A stretch of DNA of 64,000 nt, taken from contig CAVQVS010000001.1 of NCBI GenBank assembly GCA_963717215.1, positions 1 to 64,000 of the forward strand, in the 5' to 3' direction. Of the stretch, positions 52,862 to 62,166 are shown piece by piece. The first letter of the stretch is position 1; every line of letters starts with the position of its first letter. The notes under the pieces are model-generated. The model saw nothing but the letters and a program-made list of their open reading frames with translations. It was not told where the DNA came from and did not search any database. The position numbers and the translations under genes were made by a program. The DNA comes from Roseiarcus sp963717215. GTDB lineage: Bacteria; Pseudomonadota; Alphaproteobacteria; Rhizobiales; Beijerinckiaceae.

Positions 52862-54010
52862 TCAGGCCTGAAAGATCAGCAGCACATAGGCCGCAAACAG
52901 CATCAGGTGCACGACGCCCTGCAGCATGTTGGTGCGGCCGCTGGTGAACGTGATGATGCTGACGGCGAGCGTCAGAATGAGAAGCGCGAAGTCGGCATGC
53001 TCGACGCCGAGAACGATCGGGCGGTCGATGAGGTGGTTCAGGATCAGCACCGAGGGAATCGTGAGGCCAATCGTCGCCAGCACGGAGCCCAGAAAAATGT
53101 TGACGGCTCTCTGCATCTGGTTCGCGAGCGCGGCCTTTACGGCCCCGATCAACTCTGGCGCGGCGACGAGGATGGCGATGAAGACGCCGCCGAGCGCCGC
53201 GGGCGCCTGCAAAGTTTCAAGAAGGTAGTCGAGCGGCGGTCCGAATTGGTCGACGAGAAAGACGACGGCGGCCATGTAGGCGACCATCATGACGGTCGAG
53301 AACCAGAGCGGCGCCGCGCGCTCATGCGCCTCCGCCTCGCCCTCTGCGGCGGCGGCAAAGTACCCATGATAGCGACCGGTCTGGAGCGCCAGAAAGACGC
53401 CGTACAGCCCGAGCGAGCCGATCACCAGAACGAGCTGCTGGGTGACCGAATAAATCGGACCCGGAGTCGTTTCCGTGAAGTCCGGCATGATCAGAGCGAA
53501 GGTCGCGAGCGGCAGGACAACGCTGAGATAGGCGTTCGCCCCTTGCAGATTGAAGGTCTGCTCACGATGCTTGACGCCCCCGATTAGGAGGGTCGCCCCA
53601 ACCATGCCGTTCATGATGATCATCACGACGGCGAGCAGCGTGTCGCGCACGAGAGTCGGATTGGGGCCGCCATGGCGCACCACCGCCGAGATCGCCACGA
53701 CTTCGATGGCGGTGATGGTGAGCGTCAGCAGCAACGTTCCATAAGGCTCGCCCAGACGTTGGGCGAGGTGCTCAGCGTGGCGAACGACGGCGAGAGACGA
53801 CCACAGCACGACGCCGAACAGCCAGCCAAGAATCGCGGTCAGGATCAGCGGATTGTCGAGCCGGGAATAAAGCTGCGGTTCGAAGAGCGCGAAGGCGGCG
53901 ACAGACGCCGCGCTGACAAGGAAGAACCATTCCCCGCCCATGAGCTTCCCGACGCCGTCTGGCGCCAGTTCTTCCGGAGCAGATATCAGCGGGTCGTTAG
54001 GCGAAGTCAC
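52862..54010 (-). CDS. Calcium/proton (CaCA) antiporter
   Basis: This 382-residue membrane protein has about 11 helices. The two inverted CaCA repeats are visible as LTLTITAIEVVAISAVV and as VAAPELIGAVKAALANQMQR with NIFLGSVLATIGLTIPSVL, carrying the acidic ion-binding Glu residues. Between them is an acidic loop (EGEAEAHERA). It belongs to the ChaA/Cax branch, exporting Ca2+ (or Na+) in exchange for H+. It is separated from the island by repeat copy A. Confidence 0.87.
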   Translation of the reverse strand: MTSPNDPLISAPEELAPDGVGKLMGGEWFFLVSAASVAAFALFEPQLYSRLDNPLILTAILGWLFGVVLWSSLAVVRHAEHLAQRLGEPYGTLLLTLTITAIEVVAISAVVRHGGPNPTLVRDTLLAVVMIIMNGMVGATLLIGGVKHREQTFNLQGANAYLSVVLPLATFALIMPDFTETTPGPIYSVTQQLVLVIGSLGLYGVFLALQTGRYHGYFAAAAEGEAEAHERAAPLWFSTVMMVAYMAAVVFLVDQFGPPLDYLLETLQAPAALGGVFIAILVAAPELIGAVKAALANQMQRAVNIFLGSVLATIGLTIPSVLILNHLIDRPIVLGVEHADFALLILTLAVSIITFTSGRTNMLQGVVHLMLFAAYVLLIFQA

Positions 54011-54198
54011 CCTGCTTCACTTTTAAACGATATTGCCCATGCCTCGAGCCGAGAGGCTACTTACGTGACGCTGCAAGGCCGAGGCAATATAGCGGGGCAG
54101 CGGGTTTTCGCTTAGATTTCTTGGCCGCCGGGCGGGTCCGGGGCTCAAGCCGTAGCGGTTGCGCCTATCCTATCATCAATGGTCACCCCGGAGTTCCG

Positions 54199-54945
54199 AT
54201 GAGGAAGTCTTCAATCCCGAGGGCGCGCTGCTTGATGTTCGCGCTAGCGGCCCTCGCGTGCGGCGTCTCCGCCGCGTCGGTAAGGGCCGTGGCCGACGAG
54301 CCGCCGCTGCCGCCTCCGCGGCCCCCGGAGCTTGGCGCGCCTGGGAAGGCGCCGGCGGAGCCGCCGCCCTCAGCTGCGAAGACCGAGGCGGCTTCGTCAT
54401 GCCTTGGGAAACTGATCGCGGACGGTGCGGGCGCAGAGGGGGCGCCGGCGCCCCCGGCGTCGGCCGGGGGATGCGGGATTGACGCGCCGGTACGGCTATC
54501 ATCGATCATAGCGGAAGGCGGCGCCGTGAGCCTGCCGGACCGCCCGGTGGTCGCCTGTGAATTCGCAGCCGCGCTCGCCGACTACGTGCGCCTCATTGTC
54601 GCTCCGCTTGGGCAGGCGATGCTGCACGCCAGAGTCGCCGAGCTCGAAACCGGACCCGGCTACGCGTGCCGAACCCAGGACCGCATCGCCGGCGCGAAGA
54701 TGAGCGCTCACGCCAAAGGGCTGGCCGTCGATTTCGTCTCCATCATGCTCGCCGACAAGCGGCGTATCCTCGTTGAGCGACAGGCCGGCGCGGACGAAGC
54801 GTCTTACTTTCGCGCAATCCGGACTGCGGCGTGCGGCTGGTTCACCACGGTTCTGGGTCCCGGCGCCGACGCTTTCCATGCCAACAACATGCATCTTGAT
54901 ATCGAACAGCACGGCTCAAGCGGGAGCTATCGCATTTGCGAGTAG
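54199..54945 (+). CDS. Exported extensin-like family protein
   Basis: The ATG at 54199 gives 248 residues. A signal peptide (CLMFALAALACGVSAASVRA) is followed by a proline-rich linker (PLPPPRPPEL). The extensin-like C-terminal domain has DRPVVACEFAAALADYVRLI, YACRTQDRIAGAKMSAHAKG, LAVDFVSIMLADKRR, GADAFHANNMHLDIEQHG and SGSYRICE. H-x-x-G-x-A-x-D and N-x-H-x-D resemble the metal sites of peptidoglycan M15/LAS-type peptidases, so a murein role is plausible, though untested here. Confidence 0.83.
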   Translation: MRKSSIPRARCLMFALAALACGVSAASVRAVADEPPLPPPRPPELGAPGKAPAEPPPSAAKTEAASSCLGKLIADGAGAEGAPAPPASAGGCGIDAPVRLSSIIAEGGAVSLPDRPVVACEFAAALADYVRLIVAPLGQAMLHARVAELETGPGYACRTQDRIAGAKMSAHAKGLAVDFVSIMLADKRRILVERQAGADEASYFRAIRTAACGWFTTVLGPGADAFHANNMHLDIEQHGSSGSYRICE

Positions 54946-54946
54946 C

Positions 54947-55305
54947 TCAGGCGTGTTGCGGGACGCCGTTGCCGAACGACCAGTTCTCCTTTTTGACCTC
55001 GACAAGGCCAATAAAGACGTCCTCTGGACGGAGGCCGAGGGTGGCCGCGAGACCGTCGGCGATTGCCTTGTAAAGCGCCTGCTTCTGTTCGATCGTCCGG
55101 CCTTCGTTCCAGGTGATCTGGATAATCAACAGGTCCTCTGTGCGGCGGATGTCGAGACAGTTCGGATCGAAGACGAAATTCTCAGAATCGTGCTCGCTGA
55201 TCAGCTGGCGCCGACGCCGACCAGCGCTTCATGCACGATGCGGCTGATCGCCTCTCGATAAGCAGCCTGCTTCCCTTTGTGACGATCGATGCGAACGAGC
55301 GGCAT
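54947..55305 (-). CDS. Tautomerase (4-oxalocrotonate tautomerase/MIF-like) family protein, frameshifted
   Basis: The start (ATG at 55305) reads MPLVRIDRHKGKQAAYREAI then SRIVHEALVGVGAS and a stop. The next frame continues LISEHDSENFVFDPNCLDIR and DLLIIQITWNEGRTIEQKQA through FGNGVPQHA. A one- or two-base change near 55197-55205 separates them. The repaired length of about 119 residues is right for this two-domain-like tautomerase group, in which Pro1 is the catalytic base. Substrate unknown. Confidence 0.75.
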
Positions 55306-55759
55306 GGGCTGCCCCGGATTTTGCGTGCCGGCTGTGAGGTCGGCCGACGATGATCTTGCGTTTCGATCCTAGGACGCGGCTTCGACGCGCGCCAGATTTC
55401 AACCGTCGACCGGCCGTTCCCGAGTCTTGGGGTGCAGCGGAAAGATCAGTCAAGGGTTTCCAAAAGCAGAAACCCGTGTTATAAATCTTCTCAAGAGGGA
55501 AACGGGCAACCTCGCCCTTTCGGATGGTCGGCAAAATAGGAACAATCTCGAAGAGCGGCGATTTTCGAGCCGGACCTCGAGAACGGAAGGAAGTTTTGGC
55601 GTCGCTCAGTTTCGCGAGCCCGAGGCGCGAATTGTCATCGCTTTTTCACGCCTGTCTGTCTATGAATCTCAACGAGGATCGATTGATCCTTCACTCGGCG
55701 CAGTCGACAACCCGCTCGACGACGCTTTTCTTCAAAGCGCATATCGGGCGAGGTGCTGG
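55306..55759. other. 450-bp intergenic region
   Basis: The region separates the divergent tautomerase and desaturase genes. The desaturase frame is open across most of it, but the translation lacks family resemblance before 55760, so it is best read as leader and promoter DNA. No repeat or RNA gene was seen. Confidence 0.5.
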
Positions 55760-56812
55760 ATGTCGGCGGCGGAAATGAAAACTACGATGCGGACGGCGCG
55801 CGACTGGGCGAAGGCGCTCGTGGTCTACCGCCAACCGAGCGCGGCGCGTGGAATCTTCGAGCTCATCGTCACCTTCCCGCCCTTTGTCGCGGTCTGGGCT
55901 GCGATGCTGCTGGCCTCGAGCCACGGGCTTTTCTGGCTGTCTTTCGCGCTCGCGCCGCTGGCCGCCGGGCTGCTCATTCGCTTGTTTCTGATCCAGCACG
56001 ATTGCGGGCACGGGTCGTTCTTTCCGAACAAGCACGCGAACGACTGGGTCGGCAGGGCGCTCGGCGTCCTGACGGTCACGCCCTACGACCTCTGGCGGCG
56101 CACCCACGCGATCCATCACGCGTCATCGGGCAACCTCGACCGGCGCGGGCTCGGCGACATCAAAACGCTGACGGTGCGGGAATATTTTGCCCGTGATTGG
56201 CGCGGCCGGCTTATCTATCGGCTTTACCGCCATCCGCTAGTGATGTTTGGGCTCGGGCCCGCCTATACGTTCCTGATCGAGAGCCGGCTGCCCTTCGGCT
56301 TCATGCGCAAGGGGGCCATGCCATGGGTCAGCACGATGACCACCAATGCTGGGATCGCGCTTGCGGCCGGCGTCTTGATCCTCTGCATGGGCTTCACGAC
56401 GTTCATCATCGTCCATGTGCCGATCGTCGTGCTGGCCGCGACGATGGGCGTGTGGTTGTTTTACGTGCAGCATCAATTCGAGGCGACGACATGGGACGAG
56501 GCCACGGACTGGAGCCAGCCTGAAGCGGCGCTGCATGGCAGCTCGCACTACGACTTGCCGCTGCCGTTGCGTTGGTTCAGCGCCAATATTGGGGTGCATC
56601 ACGTGCATCACCTGTCGAGCGGCGTTCCCTTTTATCGACTCCCCGAGATTTTGCGCGCCTATCCTGAGCTCCGTAACGTCGGCCGGCTCACACTGTGGCA
56701 AAGCTTTGTTTGCGTCCGCCTGACGCTGTGGGACGAGGAAACGCGGCGGCTGTTGTCGTTTCGCGAGGCGCGGGCGGCGCACGCCGCATCTCGGCGGCTG
56801 ATGCCAGCCTGA
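55760..56812 (+). CDS. Membrane fatty acid desaturase
   Basis: ATG 55760, preceded by GAGGTG, gives 350 residues; ATG 55775 is an alternative. The three His boxes of diiron membrane desaturases are present: FLIQHDCGHGSFF (HxxxH), RTHAIHHASSGNLDRRG (HxxHH) and IGVHHVHHLSSGVPFYRLP (HxxHH). Four to five hydrophobic helices surround them. It introduces double bases in acyl lipids or oxidises related chains in the inner membrane, with acyl position unknown. It converges with the HlyD gene. Confidence 0.87.
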   Translation: MSAAEMKTTMRTARDWAKALVVYRQPSAARGIFELIVTFPPFVAVWAAMLLASSHGLFWLSFALAPLAAGLLIRLFLIQHDCGHGSFFPNKHANDWVGRALGVLTVTPYDLWRRTHAIHHASSGNLDRRGLGDIKTLTVREYFARDWRGRLIYRLYRHPLVMFGLGPAYTFLIESRLPFGFMRKGAMPWVSTMTTNAGIALAAGVLILCMGFTTFIIVHVPIVVLAATMGVWLFYVQHQFEATTWDEATDWSQPEAALHGSSHYDLPLPLRWFSANIGVHHVHHLSSGVPFYRLPEILRAYPELRNVGRLTLWQSFVCVRLTLWDEETRRLLSFREARAAHAASRRLMPA

Positions 56813-56840
56813 TTCGATCGTCCAGCGAAGAATCGGCCCT

Positions 56841-58412
56841 CTACCTCTCCCTCAACGCCTCGGATCCGATTTTGGCCAAGGGTGAGAGCAAGTAGTCGAT
56901 CACGCGACGGGAGTCGGTTCGGATTTCGACGGTGGCGGTCATGCCCGGGGTCAATGGGATGGTCGCGTTATCGATTTTCATCGCGCTTTCGTCGAGCGAC
57001 ACGATCACCGGAAAAACAAAGCTTTCGGGTTGACCAGGCGCGGTCGGCGCCTCCGGCCCTACGTTGGCCATAGCCGTCGCGTTGGCCAAAGCGCGTTTCG
57101 CGTCCTGCTCGTCGATGGCTGAGGAGGCGATGTTGACGACCTTGCCGTGGAGAGCGCCGAAGCGGGTGAACGGGAAGGCGTCAATTTTGATCACCGCATC
57201 CTGGCCGGGCTTGACGAAACCGATATCGAGATTCGCCACAAGCGCTTCGACCTGAAGCTTGCCGCCGATCGGCGTCAGCACGACGAGCTGCTGGCCCGTG
57301 GTGACGACCTGGCCGACCGTGGTGACGGCCATCTGCTGGACCACGCCGTCGGTGGGCGCATAAAGTCGGGTGCGAGCGAGGCGCGCATCCGCTTTCGCGA
57401 GCGCCTGACGCGCTTCGTCCGCCTTGCGCGCCGCGTCTGCGAGTTTGTTCTCGTTGTCGGCGATGAACTGGGAGACCGTTTTGGCCTTTTCGCTGCGCAC
57501 CGACCGGATCGCCGCGTCGGTTTCAATCAGCTGGCCCTGGTCGGACGCGAGCGACGCCTGATCCTTTTCCAGCTCTTCCTTGGCGTTGAAGAGATCGATC
57601 TTGGTGCCAACGTTGAGGTCGATCGCCTGTTGCCTGGTCGAGACGCGCTGATTCAAGGTCTCCATCAGCTTGTTCTGAAAAGCGATGCTCATATTGAGGC
57701 GCTTTTGCGTCGCCAGCTTTTCGGCCATCTGCCTGTCGAGCGCCTTGAGGGCGTCGGAAAGCTGAGCGAGATCCGCGCGCAGCACAGCTTCTTCCCGCAA
57801 CTGGAACTGTTCGGGGAGAGCCGGATCCCAGGCGATCTTCAATTCGGCCTGGCCGGCCAGACTTTCGACCGAGCCGGAATCGGCTCCCGGCGCCGCATCA
57901 TCGTGGCTGCGCGCGTCAAGCCGGTCCTGCGCGCTCTGGACGTCAGCCTCAGCGGCTCGCACGGCGTTGATGGCGTAGCGGCGCCGCGCGACCTCGGCCA
58001 GACCTGCGTTAAGCGCGTTGCGCGCGCTTAACGCGTCGGCGTCAGCCTCCGCCGGATCCAGTTCCAACAGCAGGTCTCCGGCCTTCACGATCTGGCCTCT
58101 CTCGACGTGGATCGCGGCGACCTTGCCCGGATCAAGCGGTTCGATCACCTTGGCGTAGCCGACGGTCTCGATCTTGCCCGGGGCTGTCGCATGGACATCG
58201 AGTCGGCCGAAATACGACCACACCAGCGCCGCCAGCGCGAAGGCGCTAATCGTCGCCATCAGCGCGATCGGCAGCGGAGGGGGCGGAGTTTCGAGGATTT
58301 CGAGCGCGGCGGGCAGGAATTCGCGATCGCGTCCCGTGATCACGGGAGGGAGCGGCCGCGACGGCTGGGGCTGAGGCGGGGCAGCCGCTGGCGGCGCAGC
58401 ACGTTCGTTCAT
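56841..58412 (-). CDS. Type I secretion periplasmic adaptor (HlyD family)
   Basis: The ATG at 58412 (MNERAAPPAAAPPQPQPSRP) gives 523 residues. There is one N-terminal TM helix near 50-70 (LPIALMATISAFALAALVW), a biotinyl-lipoyl-like half (GKIETVGYAKVIEPLDPGKV then AAIHVERGQIVKAGDLLLEL), a long coiled-coil hairpin (about 125-345) and the returning C-terminal beta domain with RLYAPTDGVVQQMAVTTVGQ and LTPGMTATVEIRTDSRRVID YLLSPL. It bridges the ABC transporter and an outer-membrane TolC. The start overlaps the ABC stop (ATGA). Confidence 0.9.
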   Translation of the reverse strand: MNERAAPPAAAPPQPQPSRPLPPVITGRDREFLPAALEILETPPPPLPIALMATISAFALAALVWSYFGRLDVHATAPGKIETVGYAKVIEPLDPGKVAAIHVERGQIVKAGDLLLELDPAEADADALSARNALNAGLAEVARRRYAINAVRAAEADVQSAQDRLDARSHDDAAPGADSGSVESLAGQAELKIAWDPALPEQFQLREEAVLRADLAQLSDALKALDRQMAEKLATQKRLNMSIAFQNKLMETLNQRVSTRQQAIDLNVGTKIDLFNAKEELEKDQASLASDQGQLIETDAAIRSVRSEKAKTVSQFIADNENKLADAARKADEARQALAKADARLARTRLYAPTDGVVQQMAVTTVGQVVTTGQQLVVLTPIGGKLQVEALVANLDIGFVKPGQDAVIKIDAFPFTRFGALHGKVVNIASSAIDEQDAKRALANATAMANVGPEAPTAPGQPESFVFPVIVSLDESAMKIDNATIPLTPGMTATVEIRTDSRRVIDYLLSPLAKIGSEALRER

Positions 58413-60580
58413 GCTGGCGCCCTTATATGGTCGGACTGCAGCGCCCAAAGACGCGCATAGAGTCCATCCTCCCGACGGAGGAGTTCCTCATGCCCGCCAA
58501 CCTCGACGATCTCGCCTCTTAGCATACCCACAATCCGGGAGCAGGGGCGAACCGCCGCGAGGCGATGGGCAATGATGATGACGGTCCGCCCCCGCACGAT
58601 CGAACGCATGTTGTCCTGAATGATCCGTTCGCTCTCATAGTCGAGCGCAGAGGTCGCCTCGTCCAGAATGAGAACGCGGGGATTTGTCACGAGCGCCCGC
58701 GCAATCGCGATCCGCTGGCGCTGGCCGCCCGAAAGGTTGGCGCCGCGTTCTTCGATCATCGTGTCGTAGCCTTGCGGCAACTGAGCGATGAATTCGTCTG
58801 CGCCAGCAAGTCGGGCCGCCTGCATCACCATCACACGTGGCATCGCGGGGTCGCCAAGCGCTATGTTCTCGTGGATGGTGCGGTTGAAAAGGAGGTTCTC
58901 CTGCAGCACGACCCCGATCTGCCGGCGCAGCCAGCTCGGATCGAGCTGGGCAATATCTACGCCATCAAGCATCACCTGACCCGATTGCGGACTATACAGG
59001 CGCTGGACGAGCTTCGTGAGGGTGGACTTGCCAGATCCTGACGGGCCGACGACGCCGATCACCTCCCCGGACTCGATCGACAGCGAAACTTTTCGTAGCG
59101 CGTCCGCCGCCTCGGGTCGGTACCGCATCGTCACGTCGCGAAACTCGATCGCGCCCCGCAGGGGTGGCAGGGTCAGAAGATTCTGGGGGACCGGCTCGGG
59201 CGGCGCGTTGAGGATGTCGCCCAGACGCGCGACAGACACCTGCACCTGCTGAAAATCCTGCCAAAGTTGCGACAGCCGCAGAATCGGCTGCACCACCTGG
59301 CTCGCGATCATGTTGAAGGCGATGAGTTCGCCGACCGTCATCGTCCCTTCGATCACCGATTGCGCGCCGACAAACAGGATCAACGCGGTGGTGATCTTGC
59401 TCACATACTGGATGAGGTTCTGCCCGAGCGCTCCTGAGACGCCAGCGTTGAAGGAGGTGCGGACGTAAGCCGCCAGCCGCTCCTCCCATTGCGCCTGCAT
59501 CATCGGCTCGACGCTCGCCGCCTTGAGGGTCTGAGCGCCGACAATCAACTCGACCAGGAATTGCTGGGACCGAGCGCCGCGGTTGAACTTCTCGTTGATC
59601 TGTTCGCGGAGCACCGGGCGAATGAGACTGGCAATGACGATATAGACCGGTATCGAAGCTAGGACGACGAGCGTGAGCTTGGCCGAGTAAATGAACATCA
59701 CCACGAAAAAGATCAGCGTGAAGACAAGATCGAGCAGCGAGGTCAGGCCCTGTCCGGTCAGAAAGCTTCGGATCGTCTCGAGCTCGCGCATGCGAGCGAC
59801 CGTTTGCCCGGCCGGGCGGGTCTCGAAATAGGAAAGTGGCAGGCGGAAGAGATGATGGAACAGACGCCGGCCGAGTTCGACATCGATCCGATTGGTGGTG
59901 TGGCTCAGCGTATAGGTGCGAAGGAACTGGAGGATGGTCTCGAACAAGCCCAGAGTCACCATGCCGATCACCAGCACGACAAGGGTCGAAATCCCCTTGT
60001 GCACCAATACTTTGTCCACGATGAGCTGGAAAAAGATTGGCGTGGCCAGAGCGAACAATTGTACAAACAGCGATGCGACGAGCACATGGGCGAGCGGGCG
60101 GCGGTAGCGGAGAATCGACGGCCAGAACCAGCGGAACCCGAACGTGGTGGGATCGACTCCCACCCCTCCAAATCGGCGCGTGATCAGGATCAGTTCGCCT
60201 GAAGACAGCGCCACTATGTCGTCCAGGGACAACTCTTGCGCGGTCCGGGCGATTGGGTCGACCAGCCTCGCCATTCCCTTGGTCGAACCCGCGCCCAGAA
60301 CGGCGAAACCACCATCCTTTAGACTGAGGATAGCCGGAAAAGGAATGGCGCCGAGACGCTTGGCGGTCACCCCGCGAAGGATGCGCGACTTCAGCTGAAG
60401 GACATTTGCGCCGCGAACAACGTCCTCAGCCTGCGCCTTGCGGCCGGTCAGAGCAAGTTGATGTCGCAGCTGCATCGGATCGCCGGCGATACGGTAATAT
60501 CCCGCTACCAACGAAAGCCCACAAAGGCCCGAGTCCAACAATTGCGCCGGCCCGGGAGATCCCATCTCGCTCTTGCCCAT
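58409..60580 (-). CDS. Type I secretion ABC transporter (HlyB-like) with degenerate C39 domain
   Basis: This 723-residue exporter has an N-terminal C39-like domain (about 8-135), six TM helices (about 155-425) and a nucleotide-binding domain with GVVGPSGSGKSTLTKLVQRL (Walker A), RGANLSGGQRQRIAIARAL (signature) and VLILDEATSALDYESERI (Walker B). In the C39 region DSGLCGLSLVAGYY aligns with the DCGxA-type active site, and the catalytic Cys position appears to be Ser. It is therefore a non-cleaving C39-like domain as in HlyB, which holds RTX cargo. No RTX protein is encoded nearby. Confidence 0.9.
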   Translation of the reverse strand: MGKSEMGSPGPAQLLDSGLCGLSLVAGYYRIAGDPMQLRHQLALTGRKAQAEDVVRGANVLQLKSRILRGVTAKRLGAIPFPAILSLKDGGFAVLGAGSTKGMARLVDPIARTAQELSLDDIVALSSGELILITRRFGGVGVDPTTFGFRWFWPSILRYRRPLAHVLVASLFVQLFALATPIFFQLIVDKVLVHKGISTLVVLVIGMVTLGLFETILQFLRTYTLSHTTNRIDVELGRRLFHHLFRLPLSYFETRPAGQTVARMRELETIRSFLTGQGLTSLLDLVFTLIFFVVMFIYSAKLTLVVLASIPVYIVIASLIRPVLREQINEKFNRGARSQQFLVELIVGAQTLKAASVEPMMQAQWEERLAAYVRTSFNAGVSGALGQNLIQYVSKITTALILFVGAQSVIEGTMTVGELIAFNMIASQVVQPILRLSQLWQDFQQVQVSVARLGDILNAPPEPVPQNLLTLPPLRGAIEFRDVTMRYRPEAADALRKVSLSIESGEVIGVVGPSGSGKSTLTKLVQRLYSPQSGQVMLDGVDIAQLDPSWLRRQIGVVLQENLLFNRTIHENIALGDPAMPRVMVMQAARLAGADEFIAQLPQGYDTMIEERGANLSGGQRQRIAIARALVTNPRVLILDEATSALDYESERIIQDNMRSIVRGRTVIIIAHRLAAVRPCSRIVGMLRGEIVEVGGHEELLRREDGLYARLWALQSDHIRAPA

Positions 60581-60597
60581 CGGAAGGGTTTATCCAA

Positions 60598-60627
60598 ATT
60601 ATATCGTTATTCTCTATCTTCGTGCAA
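60598..60627 (-). promoter_or_regulatory. Sigma-70-type promoter for the type I secretion operon
   Basis: On the minus strand TTGCAC (60627-60622), an 18-bp spacer and a perfect TATAAT (60603-60598) precede the ABC gene start at 60580. The leader would be very short (about 11 bases), so the second in-frame ATG, five codons in, might be the real start. Confidence 0.6.
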
Positions 60628-60678
60628 CCGCAACCGTTTTATGCGACTTTGGCGTTTTCCCCTCCATAATGACTTGGC

Positions 60679-60689
60679 GACAATTTGTC
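60679..60689. promoter_or_regulatory. 11-bp palindrome in the ABC/DUF2277 divergent region
   Basis: GACAATTTGTC is a perfect palindrome around a central T, in an AT-rich stretch about 50 bp upstream of the -35 of the secretion operon. It could be an operator; nothing identifies the protein. Confidence 0.25.
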
Positions 60690-60861
60690 ACATTAAACAA
60701 CGGCAAGATGTCAGGCGCGGTGGCAATTTGACTGGACGACGATCCTGACGACCCACACTGCCTGGGTCGCCCAATAGGTGTAGGATGTCTCGCTCGCGGC
60801 GGTGCGCGATGGCCGCCCGCTCGACGAAACCCGATCGTGCTTCGCGCTGAAGGAGGCTCTC

Positions 60862-61128
60862 TTGTGCCGCAATATCCGCCCTCTTTTCAATTTCGAGCCA
60901 CCCGCGAGCGATGAGGAAATCCGCGCCTCGGCTCTTCAGTTCGTTCGCAAGGTAAGCGGCTTCGCAAAGCCCTCACAGGCCAACGCCGAGGCGTTCGACC
61001 GCGCGGTCGACGAAGTGACGGAAGCGGCTCGGAGGCTCATCTTCTCCCTGGAGAGCGCCGCTCCGCCCCGTGACCGGGAGACCGAGGCCCGCAAGGCGCG
61101 GGAGCGATCGCGGCTGCGTTACGGATAG
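60862..61128 (+). CDS. DUF2277 family protein
   Basis: This 88-residue protein starts with TTG at 60862, fixed by an ideal AAGGAGG (60850-60856) five bases upstream and by the family start CRNIRPLFNFEPPASDEEIR. Further motifs are ALQFVRKVSGFAKPSQANAE, AFDRAVDEVTEAARRLIFSL and a basic end. The frame is open to 60802, but the extra residues do not belong to the family. The role is unknown. Confidence 0.85.
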   Translation: MCRNIRPLFNFEPPASDEEIRASALQFVRKVSGFAKPSQANAEAFDRAVDEVTEAARRLIFSLESAAPPRDRETEARKARERSRLRYG

Positions 61129-61143
61129 GCCCTGCCTGGTGCA

Positions 61144-61995
61144 TCACGGGCCGGAATAGGGGCTGACTTCCGGCGAGCGCCAGCCGCGGAGGGCTTCGCC
61201 GTGCGGCCGAAAGATCTCTACTTTCAGCGGATAGCAATGCGCGGCGTCGCTCGAATGGCTCGACCCGCAGTCGCCGCCCGGGCAGGCCGACAACGCGCCG
61301 ATGAGATCAATCTCGGCAAAGAACTCGATGAAATCCCCCGGACGCACGGGACTGGCCTTCATGAAGTAGCGGTGAGAGGCGCGCTCGTAGCCTGTGCACA
61401 TGAACACATTGAGCACATCGTGAATCTGCGGCTCTGCTTCGCTCAGAGGGAGCCTCGCTCGCTCAGCTAGCGCCTGCGTCAGGTTCGAATGGCAGCAATG
61501 GTGATAATCGCCGCCCGATATCAGCCGTTGCGTGTAGGGGTCGCAGCGCGTGCCGATGACGTCATGAACGCCCGCGCCGTCGGCGTCGAAGCCGTACCAG
61601 GCGAGCGTATCGTACGTGACGGTCGCCATCGGCCTCAGATAAGGCAACGTGCTCCAAAGCCGGGAGCCGGTGGTCACATGCGTTGCATTGAGCGCTCTCG
61701 TCTTGCCGCTGAAGAACCGCTCGGCGAGATTACCCGCGCTCCACAAATTGAGGTCGCCCACCTGCGGCCCCTCAACGCTGACGATGCGAAAGAAATGCCC
61801 CGCCGGTACGTCGAACGCGCGTCCCTCGCGTGGCGGCACGATGGTTTCGCCAATCTTCACAATGTCAGCGCGCGCATTCTCGTAGAACGGCGCGTCATAG
61901 GGGGGCAGCTTGTCGAGAGCGTAGACGATGACCGGTTTGGCTGCGCGACGCTGGTCCGCGTCCGGCGGAGGCTGAATCCGAGGTTGGCTCGTCAT
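61144..61995 (-). CDS. DUF1989 / urea carboxylase-associated family protein
   Basis: This 283-residue protein has cupin-like segments IVPPREGRAFDVPAGHFFRI and VGDLNLWSAGNLAERFFSGK, then the Cys/His-rich block GTRCDPYTQRL with GGDYHHCCHSNLTQALAE, and a final CPGGDCGSSHSSDAAHCYPL. These Cys and His probably bind metal, as in the urea-carboxylase-associated group. No urea carboxylase or allophanate hydrolase is nearby, so the pathway link is not supported here. It converges with DUF2277. Confidence 0.8.
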   Translation of the reverse strand: MTSQPRIQPPPDADQRRAAKPVIVYALDKLPPYDAPFYENARADIVKIGETIVPPREGRAFDVPAGHFFRIVSVEGPQVGDLNLWSAGNLAERFFSGKTRALNATHVTTGSRLWSTLPYLRPMATVTYDTLAWYGFDADGAGVHDVIGTRCDPYTQRLISGGDYHHCCHSNLTQALAERARLPLSEAEPQIHDVLNVFMCTGYERASHRYFMKASPVRPGDFIEFFAEIDLIGALSACPGGDCGSSHSSDAAHCYPLKVEIFRPHGEALRGWRSPEVSPYSGP

Positions 61996-62166
61996 GACCC
62001 GGGAGTCTAGTCGAAGGCGGCGCAGCCGGCAAAGCCGTCCTCCCTCGTCGCACGATGGGCATTGTGCTAGGGTTTCGCTCGGCAGATCGGCCGGGCGAGT
62101 CGAAGGTTAGACGCAACGGTTTTGCGGTAGAGCCGGCCGCGCGGGTGAAAAGTGTGGAGTGAGGCA

